DNA of 64,000 nucleotides from Lithospermum erythrorhizon. Lineage: Eukaryota; Streptophyta; Magnoliopsida; Boraginales; Boraginaceae. A program made the position numbers and the translations under genes. Location: the NCBI GenBank assembly GCA_019722365.1, contig JADFUC010001681.1, positions 434,001 through 498,000 of the forward strand, read 5' to 3'. Below are positions 49,083 to 59,539 of the stretch, in pieces; positions within the stretch are counted from its first letter, which is position 1, and every line of letters begins with the position of its first letter. Under the pieces are notes generated by a model. That model was not told where the DNA came from, did no database searches, and saw only the letters and a program-made list of their open reading frames with translations.

Positions 49083-51908
49083 ATGGAAAAGTTATATGAA
49101 GAGCTTGATGATGCCAATGAAGAGATTGATAAGCTCAAGATAGAATGCAAAGCGAAAACAGAACTATCCGAGAGACTTAAAAGAGCTCACGATGAGCAGT
49201 TTAAAAAGATTCGGGAATCATCCTCGAAAGTTGAGAAATTGACACAAGAGCTGTACGCAAAGGAAGATGAAATCTTGACGATTAAGCAGTTATCTGAAGA
49301 TCTCAAGTCTAGTCTGAAAGACAAGGAAGCAACTATTAAGCAGATCTCTTTTGCTAATGATAAGCTGCGAACCACTTGTGATGAGAAGGTCAAAAGATAT
49401 GAAGACGAGAATAGAATGCTAGCAATGGCTTTAGAAGAGGCAAATTCAAAGAATTTTGATCAAGAGCAGAAATTAATTTCACTGCAAGGAGAAGTTGAAG
49501 GCCTTAAGGGTCATCTATCATCTACACAGAAACAGTCCTCGAAAACACCCAAATCTTCCACATTGTCTAAGGAATTGAAACAAAGAGATGACATGTTGGA
49601 CAATGTAGAGGAAAGAAACATAAAACTTGAAGATCAGCTGAAATGGAAGAAAGAACAGTTTTGTCATTTAGAAGAAGCCCATCAAAAGCTCCGGAGTGAG
49701 TTGAAGACGAAAGAGAAAGAGTGGGCGAAAGAGCGAAATGAGCTTTTTGATGAAATCTCCACTCTGCAATCAAATTTAGATTCTCAGATAAGAATATCGC
49801 AAGGCCTAGAAAACAGGATGCAGCAGTGCAACCAGGCTCTTGCACATGAAGAGAGCAAGAGAAAATACTTTGAAGTTCAACTTTTGGAATCAAGAACATG
49901 TCTTGCTAATGTCATGGCAGAAAATGAGGAGGCTACATCAAAGATTGAAACTTTGACAGGTAGAAGGGATGAAGAAATTGCATCACTGAGGCATTTGTTA
50001 GGAAAAAAGGAGACACATCACAAAGAAATGGATTACCAACTCAGGAGATTGGAGGAAGAAAAGAAAGACTTGATTCTATCTCTCAAAGAGTTTCAGGAAT
50101 CTGGGATTAAGGAAGCAGGCTCTGCATCTTCATTGTCGAAGCTCCGGAACAAGCTTCGAGCTCTGGAGCAAGTTCACAAAGACTGTTCCACAAATGTCAG
50201 AGCTAAAGAGGTCGAATGGAGAATCCAATCTGAAAAGTTAATGGAGGATCTTAATCTCTACAAGTCTGAGTTACAGGAGAAAAATATATCCATTGAAGAA
50301 CTCAAGTTGAGGTTGGATCAAGTGCACAAAGAGTGTGCATCTATCCTTGAAGAAAATGAGGCTAAATGGTGTTCACAGTTGGACAGTTTGATGGAGGATC
50401 TTGGCTTCTGCAGGTCAGAGCTTGAGATCCGGAACATTACTGTAGAGGATCTTAAAAGGGAGGTGGAAGCTTGTGATTCTTTGATATTCCAACTGGCATT
50501 ACAGAACGAAGAAACCTCACTGATGTTGCTGGTTTTGAGATCCGAGTTGTCGGAAGCCCAACACAAGCTTGCAGAGGACTATGCAAACATGGACCAAAAA
50601 AACAAAGACAGTATCAATCTTTTATCTGATCATTTGGAGATGAAGAATTCTGCTCTCATGAAGGCTCAAATGGATATTGAGGAAGAACGGGAAAAGGTGG
50701 CATGCTTAGCAAGGAAAGTAGAGTCATTGAACATCGTAGAAAGTCAGCAACATTCATCAGAAATAGCACTTTCCAGGCAAAAAGAACTCCTTGATGAATC
50801 ATATGCATCTCAAGCTCATTTAGAGGAGCAATTGTTTAGCATGAAAAAAGACTTGAACAATGTACATGACGCCCTGGATATAGCAAATGAAGAACTAGCT
50901 GAGAAACTCTGTGAAGCAAATGGAGCTGAGTTTGAGTTGCAAATATGGAAATCTATTGCAGAACAGCTGAAATCCAGCCTCGAAGATAATCGTAAGATGA
51001 GGATTGAAGTGGAAGATTCCCTTCTTGCAGATACGGAATTCGAGCTTAACCTTAAACAAGAGAAGGAATGCCTTGAGCATGTCATAGAAGAGAAAGATGA
51101 AACCATATCTTGCCTAAAGGAACAACTCATCAAGTTGAAAGAGGACTTGAAAACGAAAAATGAAGAATATATTTGTCATAATGAGGCCGAAAAGGCTAAA
51201 AGTAAAAGTATGACTGATAATCTCCAGAATGAAATAGAGTGGATAGAGCAGGAATGGTTAAAGAAAGAACTCGAAGGAGCAATCTTAGCTCAAGTAGATG
51301 CTGAAAGATACTACGAGGAAGAAAAAGAAAGCCTTCACCATCTTGTAGAGGAGAGAGAACAACGAATAGGTCACCTTCAACAGCTTGTAAGGTCACTGGA
51401 GTGTGAGTTTGAATCATCAACCGGCTCCTTTGGATCAAAGTTGTCAGACATGCAGGTGGAGATTAGTCTGTTCAGGAAAGCATGGGAAAAGATGGCAACA
51501 GTTGAGATATTGAAGGAGATTGAAATTCAAGCGAGCAACTTGGTGATTGCAGAATTAGAAAATGAGTTGAGTAGTCTTGTAGAAAAAGTGACATCACTTA
51601 AAAAAGCCTTGTCGAATTCAGAGGTGACAAGAGCGAAATTAGAAGGCGAACTAGAAGTGAAACAGATGGAGTTGAAGGATGTGAAGTCCACATCGAATAT
51701 AGATACTTTATACGAGGGGATCTGCATGTTGGCCAAAGAAGACAAGAAATTGATGGAATCTCTAACAAGCATGTTGATGATAGAGGTAGAGGTACCCATC
51801 AAAGAGAATGCAGATATTTTTTCCTCTGCCGCGATATTTACTCCTGTGACAAAGAATGTTGAAGGCCTTATTCGAGGACGATCACCGTTGAGAGCTCTCA
51901 ACAATTAA
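49083..51908 (+). CDS. Coiled-coil protein, At4g38062 homologue, intronless coding region
   Basis: A 941-residue protein that is almost entirely predicted coiled coil, rich in E, K, L and S. It matches the uncharacterised Arabidopsis protein At4g38062 (just over 1000 residues by recall) along its length. Shared landmarks are the N-terminus MEKLYEELDDANEEIDKLKI, the block LKWKKEQFCHLEEAH (about residues 186-200), SLSKLRNKLRALE, the ELQIWKSIAEQLKSSLE block, and the C-terminus RSPLRALNN. Two internal segments are related to each other (EWRIQSEKLMEDLNLYKSEL and KWCSQLDSLMEDLGFCRSEL, about residues 380 and 437), suggesting internal duplication. No catalytic domain, signal peptide or membrane segment is visible; a structural or scaffolding role is only an inference. 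The coding region is uninterrupted and intact. A scrap of it is found at 45265-45408. Confidence 0.93.
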   Translation: MEKLYEELDDANEEIDKLKIECKAKTELSERLKRAHDEQFKKIRESSSKVEKLTQELYAKEDEILTIKQLSEDLKSSLKDKEATIKQISFANDKLRTTCDEKVKRYEDENRMLAMALEEANSKNFDQEQKLISLQGEVEGLKGHLSSTQKQSSKTPKSSTLSKELKQRDDMLDNVEERNIKLEDQLKWKKEQFCHLEEAHQKLRSELKTKEKEWAKERNELFDEISTLQSNLDSQIRISQGLENRMQQCNQALAHEESKRKYFEVQLLESRTCLANVMAENEEATSKIETLTGRRDEEIASLRHLLGKKETHHKEMDYQLRRLEEEKKDLILSLKEFQESGIKEAGSASSLSKLRNKLRALEQVHKDCSTNVRAKEVEWRIQSEKLMEDLNLYKSELQEKNISIEELKLRLDQVHKECASILEENEAKWCSQLDSLMEDLGFCRSELEIRNITVEDLKREVEACDSLIFQLALQNEETSLMLLVLRSELSEAQHKLAEDYANMDQKNKDSINLLSDHLEMKNSALMKAQMDIEEEREKVACLARKVESLNIVESQQHSSEIALSRQKELLDESYASQAHLEEQLFSMKKDLNNVHDALDIANEELAEKLCEANGAEFELQIWKSIAEQLKSSLEDNRKMRIEVEDSLLADTEFELNLKQEKECLEHVIEEKDETISCLKEQLIKLKEDLKTKNEEYICHNEAEKAKSKSMTDNLQNEIEWIEQEWLKKELEGAILAQVDAERYYEEEKESLHHLVEEREQRIGHLQQLVRSLECEFESSTGSFGSKLSDMQVEISLFRKAWEKMATVEILKEIEIQASNLVIAELENELSSLVEKVTSLKKALSNSEVTRAKLEGELEVKQMELKDVKSTSNIDTLYEGICMLAKEDKKLMESLTSMLMIEVEVPIKENADIFSSAAIFTPVTKNVEGLIRGRSPLRALNN

Positions 51909-53403
51909 CAGACCAGTCATCTCTAGTTTAGAATTTCATGTCCATCTGTAATTGAAATTTGGTGGCAGAATGTGGCAGCTATATTACCCTGCTCAACTTT
52001 CTGCTTCTATGTTTAGCAGCTTCATTGTTTATATGTTTCACTCTTTCAAGTGATCAATATTATGTTGTTTTTATTTAGGCTTCATTTGCAGGTTCTACTT
52101 GTATAGAGTTTTAGCAGATTAATTGTTTATTTGTTTTTTCACAATTCTAATTGATTAATATATGTTGTTCTTTTTTTGGTTGTTTATGAATTTGTTAACT
52201 TATAGTTATAATTAAGTCTTCATTTACTATGATTATAATGAATTTTTTAACTTATTATTATCATAATCTATTATATATAATTAAGAAATTAAATTTGTAG
52301 TTATATATTTTGACAAAATAGTGGGTTGTTATAAAAACTGTAATTAGTGAAGTACGATGATTTCAAAATTTAGTGATCGAAATGAAAAACATGTTAAATG
52401 ATAGAGACTTTGATTGTCACTCGCCCTAACAATTAATTTAATATAAATATATATTACGAGAATATCTTTCTACAATTTAGAAATATAGATGAACTTTTAA
52501 GGTTAGATTTTAAGTATTTTGTCATGTTAAAATTAACTAGATCATTCAAATAATAATCATAATAATTGACAAGTTAAAAAATTCATTTATTATAATCATA
52601 TATAACAAATGAAGACATAAACATAATTATAAGTAAAACAACTAAAAATAAAGTAATTAAAAATAAAAAAAATTATTTAAAAAATAATTAAGTGAAATAA
52701 ATATATAATAACACAGCTAAGCCACAATACCAGTAACCGTAAGGAGTTGGGGGTTCGAATATCTCTTTCTCCCTTATTTACTTAATTTTGGACGCAAAAA
52801 TCAAAGATGTCAATTTTGAAAAGTTTGATAATGACATTTTGAAACATGGGTAAATACCCATAGGTAATCAATTCGATAATTAGTAAATAATTAAAATGAT
52901 AAAAATACCCATGCAATAATGTTATGTTACATGTGTGGCACATGATAACTTAGCCGTGACATAATGAAAATTTGGATGAAAAAACTAGAGAGGACAAGTT
53001 TGGAAAGTTTGATGATCAATTCGGCAATCAGTCCTTTTTTCCTGTTCTAATTCTGACATTCTTCTACCATTACATTTCTGAAAATATTGACATTCTTTCA
53101 CCAATGCAAGTGAATAACAATAAATGATGTACTTCTCAAGTGTTTCTTCTACAATGTGTGAATCACATACTCTGAACAACAATACAATATTCTTAAATAC
53201 TAGTATTATGCTATATACTATACCTGGATACAAAGGAGCATTCTATGAATAAAAACAAGAGATATAATTAATTAGGTAAGGGAAAGACCAAGGAGAGATC
53301 TTTTATTTCAACTTCTCACTATAACGTGCGACGAACAATAGCAGCAGCTGCAACTTATAAGATATATGATGAATGATTTCGACATTGCTGTCGAGCATTG
53401 TAT
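51909..53403. other. Intergenic region with convergent 3' ends and repeats
   Basis: Holds the 3' untranslated region of the coiled-coil gene, an AT-rich inverted-repeat element (52178-52646), and a tRNA-B-box-like phrase (GGGTTCGAATATC, about 52749) in a short tRNA/SINE-like context. At the right it holds the probable 3' untranslated region of the O-fucosyltransferase gene. No additional gene. Confidence 0.5.
52178..52646. mobile_element. Fold-back element with about 90-bp inverted repeats
   Basis: The left arm (about 52178-52270) contains TATAGTTATAATTAAGTCTT, TGATTATAATGAATTTTTTAA and ATTATTATCATAATC. The reverse complement of the right arm (about 52551-52646) contains ACTTATAATTATGTTTATG, then GTCTTCATTTG, TGATTATAATAAATGAATTT and AATTATTATGATTATT in the same order. 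The overall length of about 470 bp and the lack of coding capacity fit a MITE or fold-back element. Exact ends and target duplication were not resolved. Confidence 0.65.
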
Positions 53404-56400
53404 TTACTCTTGGCACATGCAATCAGGAGCAGGGTAAGTGTACAAAGATTGTCCGGGCTTGCGGATCCTGATTTGCCCTTGCCTGTTCTGGTGACCTTCA
53501 ATCACTGCCTCTTCGAATTCTGACCATGTTAGATTCTTGTTCAGGAAAAGCTGACCCATCAATGCCATGTTAGGCCTTATTGTTTTTAGACTCTGATAGG
53601 TTCGGTGTCCGACCTGTAACAAACCAAAAATAAGATGCTTGATAGGTTGATTACATATTCAAGTGGTATATTCCTATGTCTATTTGCAACTAGCTTATGA
53701 TAAGATGTTAGGCATTTTCATTTAATATCGGTTTGGTGTTTTTTATATTTAAAAAGCTTACTCATTATTCATTCTTATACTTCCTCCGTTTCAAAATAGA
53801 TAATTGTTTAGATGAAAATTATTTTATTAAGGTATAGTGAAAAGCTACATTGGAAATGTAAAAAACTACATTGGAATTGTAAAAAGGTATATTAAAAATG
53901 CAAACAATCAACTATTGTGAAAAAGTAAATTTTTTCTAGATGATCATGTATTTTGAGACGGAGGGAGTATTTGAATAGCACATTCAATTTTGATTACATA
54001 ATAAAAAGAACATGGAAAAAAGATATAGATGAATTTGACAACATTCAAAACAATTGCTTTTGCCCAAATGATATATTTGTATCAGTAGAATCTGACAGGC
54101 TAGAGGTGCTTACCATGGCATTGTGCATATTTCCGGGTGAAGCAGAAATGAAAATGTCGCTATGAATGCTGACATAGTAATCAACTGCAGCCAGTAAAGA
54201 AGCTTTTCCTTTTATACTTGCTCTTTCCTCCGATGAGGCCAGGCTTTTCTTCTCTTCCATAAGTGGAAACAAAGCTCGTAATGTTGAGATCCTGGCCTCT
54301 CCACCATAGACCTGTTGAAGGAAGTTGAACAAAGTTATGTCAGAAGGTATAATCTCTCTACACTGTCATTTAAGTCCATACTGCATAGATTCAAGATTTA
54401 AACCTTATGGGAAGCAAGATAAAGTCGAGTTCTGTTGTCAAATCCTAATGCGGCTAACAACAACCCTATTTCTTCTGGTGTCATTGGGCATCGTCCCTGA
54501 CTTCTCAGTTCCTCATCAGTGAATTGAGAGTTTAAGACCCGTCCCTGCCAAATTACTTGGCGGTATTTGGCCAGCGCCAGTTTTTCAGCTTTCCCGCCAC
54601 CAAAATCACAGGCTGAATGGGCGGCCATGTCCTGCAGAGAAGACATCATGTTTTAGGAACGAAGCTCGCTTGAACAACAGAATCAGAATATATGCCTCCG
54701 AGCAATATTGAGGCGATGACTAGGGCGTGGGCCTACGAATAGTAGCAACAAAAATTAAGTTTCTCGTTTGTTTATCATACCTTGTCGAATCGAAGGTGTA
54801 AAACAACATATTTCCCTTCTTGTTTGCTTTTCTCATTGGTAACCTCCGTTATTTGGTTAGTATCAGTTTCCATCTGACGAGTGGGGTTTCTCAGTCGACT
54901 GACGAGAGCATCTCCAAGAGCTCGGATGTGTGGAACAAATTGCAATGCTTGAAAGTTCACTTTGCAACGTAACCGCTGGATGTCCATGGGCATATTGTCA
55001 AATGCCAGCCGATGTGAAAACGGGGATATTGCAGCGATTCCATAACTGCACACATACATCATCATAAAATTAAAGTTAGGAAACAAGGCTAGTATTGTGA
55101 ACAAAATGTCGACTACAACAAAAAAGACAGCATACCTATTGTTAGGGTGAAGAGTAATTTACACTATATTATCTCAAAAGTGAAAATTACCAGTATTTTC
55201 ATTATGCACGAGTGAACGACATACCCCCCTGTTTTATAAAACCTATTTTGAACTCTAGTTAATGTATGCTTTAGGAATCCAATATTTGTCTGTTTCCCAA
55301 CGTAAGGCTTTTTAGCAAGAAAGGGATAGATTTACTCTGCAACCATCTTCAGGGGCTTAGAGGGGATAATATGAGAAATACATTTGAGGAGTTTAATAAA
55401 AAAAATTGAGGAGTTTAATAAATGAGAATGGGGAGTCTACTTTTGGAGTATAATTTGTTGTGTGAAGCCTCAAAATGAGTAAAGATGCAATCAACATAAG
55501 GTGGCTGACGTGAGTGTGCTAATAAAGTAAAAACGTAACAAATGTCTTCTGGTTAATAGCCCTTAGTGCTCGTGATACATATTTTATCGTACGTCCCCAT
55601 GTCGCCACACGGGGGACGTGGGGACGTAAGAGAGTAGCATGAGATAAAAAGGATTTCCGATTTTCTCTTATCTATCGGGAGTCCAGTTCTGGGATTGTAG
55701 TTCAATTGGTCAGAGCACCGCCCTGTCAAGGCGGAAGCTGTGGGTTCGAGTCTAGTCAATAAATATATAAACATTATAATTTATCAGCAACTACTCCATA
55801 GCAGTGTACTAGATGATCAGAATCTTTAAGTATTATGCTAAAAGTAAACGGAAGGAGACGTTTGTGGCAAACCTTTGCAAAACAGGTAAAACGTTCTCCA
55901 GGTACCAATTTCCTGAAGCATGAACAGGTGCTCTCTTTACTCTGGTTGCTCGAATGGCAGTAGCATAGTATTCTCTGGTGCTCCAAGAAAATTCCTCTGG
56001 TAATTCTCTCACTACAGATATATCATCTTTAAGGACATTAATGAAGTGGTCCACATCGAAAATCTCCATGAACGAGCTGCAATATAGGTTAATCCAATTC
56101 ATTATAATAAATGGGCGTTCAACGAAATCTCAGTATTTCATTGTTGAAGAATTTTAAGAGACCAACCTTGAATCTTTCCAAACAGGATTCACTTCCAGGT
56201 AAGGGATTATCAGAGTTGCATTTAAAATCTTAGCAACAGCAACTGCATCACATATCTGTTTGATGAAGTATCCACATGAACAACAATGCACCATTTATCA
56301 TCATACCGTGACTACATATATTTTATGTTTTCTGATAATAAAAACAGCTATTTTAGCGTCGTAGTGTTTGATTCTTTAAATTTTATAAGTTATGTAACCC

Positions 56401-58259
56401 CGAATGTAACAATAATTATGTTTTGAACTCCTTATTTATTTTCATAAATTAATACCCCGTGTAACTTAGACTGTTCAACGACCTTTTCCTTTAGGCGGTC
56501 TTATCACTTATTGAACGGTATAAGAAGAAAAAGACATTCATATCCTATTTGTCTGAAGTCTGAACCCAAACCAAGTCATCTTAAGCAAAAGAGCTCAAAA
56601 CATCATCATTAAATTTCACTTAGCGGCAAAATCGTAAAAGACGTAGCACTCACCCCCATCCGCTGCTGATTTAAGCCCCCATCAAGAAACACCTGAATGT
56701 ACCCCTCAGATTTTTCTGGCAATTCTAATTGAAGCAGGGTAAAATGGATCAGCAGCAATATCAATCAACCATATGATTTAAATTAGATTAAAAAAAAAAA
56801 GATGAACTTTCAAGTATGTAAACTACTCACGTGAAGCAGATTCAGCATTATAACAAGGTTTCCATCCTTGGTCAGCTAATGGCATCCATAGGTCATTTTC
56901 CTGTTCATTGGACTGGAAACAGAGAAAGAAAAGTCAGATAAAAATATATTCAGAAATTGTTGCATAGGCAGCTAGGCACTCACAGCTTGCCGTAGAAGAG
57001 CACTCCTGAGTAATCTTGAATGCCTAGGTTTTGGAGCATTCCACTCCTGCAAGAAAAAAAACATTTCTCATGTACAGAAAATGCAATGTGCAATGTCATC
57101 ATCCTCATATAGTCATATTTTTGGCACATTTCATGATTCTAGGCCCAAATGAATTAACAAGGAACCAGCACATTGGTAGACTGTTGTCAGAAGTTAACGT
57201 ATAAACTACCACACTTCCTCTTCCTCCTCTCTTTTCTTCCTCCCTCCATGTAGAGATGAACAAACATAAGAAGGCCTTAGGCAAGCATGATAGTTCTAAA
57301 TAGTCATTGGGTTCATAGTTTGATCTAGTTCAGTACAGAATTATGATATGAACAAAGTACTCCAATGAAGCCATATGAACTTAATGCAAACAAAATTGAT
57401 TTTTGATACATCAGAGTACTACAAGACTACAACCAAAAGCTTGTGAATCATCACCCAATAGATAAATCACTATCACAAATTACACAAAAGAGAAGTAGAA
57501 TTTTCAATTTCAAACTTAAGTAATAGACAAGTCAACTTTCAAGTTGGACTAACTCATCTAACAACAGTAAATTTTTATCAATGTTTGAAACTGAAATAAT
57601 CCAATTACCAAACAAACCATTAAAATTTCCTACCAATTAAATCTCAAGGAAGTTATAGCATACCTGGAGCAAATATTCAGTCAATTATGAGTCCAAACAA
57701 TGAAGAAAACCAAATTGTCAACCTTTCATTTTTCCTTAATTGTTCTTCATTTCATTCATTCCTAAGTCTCAATCAGGAACCAATTCAAGCAAAAACAGAC
57801 CACTTAATTCCAATAAAGATAGAACCTTTATCTCTAAAAAGGTCCACCAAAACCATGATGTTACATATTCCTTAAGAAACCAATCTTTTTACTTCTCATT
57901 TTTATTTTTGCAGCAACATCAATTCCTACTTAATTTTTTCAACCTGATCACATATCTAGAATGGTATAACAAATCAAGTAATACTCCCTCCGAATCAATA
58001 TAAGTGGTCATATATTTCAAAAACTAATTTATTAAGCTAATCATTGATTCTACTATTTCCAATGCAAATAATCAAATATTTTCATACAAGAATAATAAAC
58101 GATCACTTATATTGATAAGGACGGAGTATAACATAACAATAGTCAAGAATGGTAATATGCTGAACAACTTACAGAGATTATAGAAGTTGAAGCATCACTA
58201 ATAGAAGCAGAAAGACATTGAAGCAAAATGGTTAATAGCAAAACAAATTGTCTAGGCAT
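53404..58259 (-). CDS. O-fucosyltransferase family protein (DUF246 type), ten exons, complete
   Basis: A type II membrane glycosyltransferase of the plant O-FucT (GT65/GT106-related) family, expected in the Golgi; the acceptor is unknown, and related proteins include RG-I rhamnosyltransferases. Exons: 58259-58173, 57046-56984, 56912-56831, 56724-56654, 56255-56167, 56076-55873, 55045-54781, 54631-54404, 54311-54114 and 53613-53404. All junctions are GT-AG with agreeing phases, giving 498 residues. Residues 5-20 form a hydrophobic anchor ([12 protein letters not shown]). Landmarks: [60 protein letters not shown], the HLRFDK motif (282-287, spanning to DM), [45 protein letters not shown] and [15 protein letters not shown]. 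The ATG at 58259 was chosen because it puts the anchor at the N-terminus; in-frame upstream ATGs (for example one encoding MSMSIRGV) would add about 20-45 residues. Introns carry a MITE and a plastid tRNA fragment. Confidence 0.92.
53780..53967. mobile_element. Stowaway-type MITE, 188 bp, in the last intron of the O-FucT gene
   Basis: The terminal inverted repeats read CTTCCTCCGTTTCAAAATA on the left and TATTTTGAGACGGAGGGAG on the right, flanked by TA target-site duplications (53778-53779 and 53968-53969). This is the Stowaway/Tc1-mariner MITE signature. The interior is AT-rich and non-coding. It is related to the eroded copy at 8705-8915. Confidence 0.93.
55640..55765 (+). other. trnD-GUC: Plastid-type trnD-GUC fragment in an O-FucT intron (NUPT)
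   Basis: From 55691 the sequence GGGATTGTAGTTCAATTGGT continues through CAGAGCACCGCCCTGTCAAG, giving the D arm and an anticodon loop with GTC, then GCGGAAGCTG and a T-loop GTTCGAGT. This follows plastid tRNA-Asp(GUC) almost base for base until the 3' side, where C-to-T changes and divergence (TCTAGTCAATAAA) destroy the acceptor stem. The preceding 50 bases (including TTATCTATCGGGAG) look like the plastid spacer as well. It is therefore a truncated organelle insertion, not a working nuclear tRNA gene. It lies in the intron between 55046 and 55872. Confidence 0.8.
57984..58126. mobile_element. Stowaway MITE, 143 bp, in O-FucT intron 1
   Basis: The ends read CTCCCTCCGAATCAATATAA and, on the right, TATATTGATAAGGACGGAG. 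They form inverted repeats flanked by TA on both sides (57982-57983 and 58127-58128). A TAAGTGGTCAT/GATCACTTA sub-terminal extension lengthens the inverted repeat. It is distinct in sequence from the MITE at 53780. Confidence 0.93.
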
Positions 58260-59539
58260 AGTTCCCCCTCTTCGACTCTGTCGGTAAGGATGATAAAACA
58301 CCCCCCTTATACTCATACTCATTGAAGAACTCAAAAGGTGGCCAGGTGGGGTGTTGAGGAAATTCACCTTGTAGCTTCCCAACAACCAATCTTAATAACA
58401 ATAATTCAAGTAAAGCAATATAGTAATAGTAATAGTTTAATCTTTCACCTTGGAAAACAGTAAGAAATAAAGGAGGAGGAAAACAATGGTTTATTTAGGA
58501 CAAAGTTAAAGCATCACATGGGGCATAAATATCAAGAACACACTGTGTAAATAAATGTATAGATTTAGCACACTAATATATTTTTTTTGCAAAAATGTAA
58601 TGATTAAATATGAATATAAGAAACCATGAAGTTTTAAGTTAAGATTAGTTGAATAATGTATGAGATGATAACACGTAATAAATTATAATAAAGACGATTT
58701 TATGTACAAATAATGAAAGGAAAGTATTTTGATATGTGGGGTTGCGTTGTTTATCCCCCATTAATACAATAGCGTGTAGGGACAATAAAGTACAGAGAAC
58801 AGCTGCAACTGTATTATTTAGATAGGAGATGATGTATCCAGTAAGTGTTTGATTGAAAATTTAATTCATTTTCCATTCAGCTTGTGACACTCATCAATTT
58901 AACGGATATATTTTATATGCAAGAATTATGTGCTTTGATTCTTTTTAGGCTGGGGTTGTCGACTTGTGGCACAAAAGGAAATTTAGGTCCTCATGTGACT
59001 TCATTCTTTCATGGAAATCATTAAGATTACTGTTGATTATCAACATGTTGTAGGTGCAATTTATGTAAATTGTTGTCCCAATTTAGTTGTCTGTTATGAT
59101 TAAATTTGTGACCGACACTACTGCTACAGTTTCTTTAAGCCAATTTGAGACAAAAGTTGGGGTGCAATTCTTGGTGACACATGGCGTGGTGAATTGACTG
59201 AACTACATACACATCTTTATTCATTCCACCTAATTACTCAATGGTTTTCACATTTCATATATGAATAATAAAAATCCACCTATAATATGAAAATGAATTT
59301 AGAATAAAAAATGGAATGTCATTATTTCATTACCAAATTTGGAGTGAACAGAAAAGATCATTGTCCATTATTTATTACTCCGACAAAGAATATTTGATTA
59401 TTTATTGAAAATTAATTTATTTACAAACTAAAAATCATTATAATTTATCATTTTTCAAATGATATCTTAATTTATCAATCAATAGAAAAAAATAGTATAC
59501 ACAAAATAAAAACCAATCGGAGTTAATGTAATTCATAAA

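Noticed and set aside
49187..51904. Minus-strand open frames within 49.2-51.9 kb
   Set aside because: Antisense shadows of the intact 941-codon coiled-coil coding region.
55691..55765. Functional nuclear tRNA-Asp gene
   Set aside because: The 3' acceptor stem is destroyed and the sequence is plastid-type, so it was called a truncated organelle insertion.
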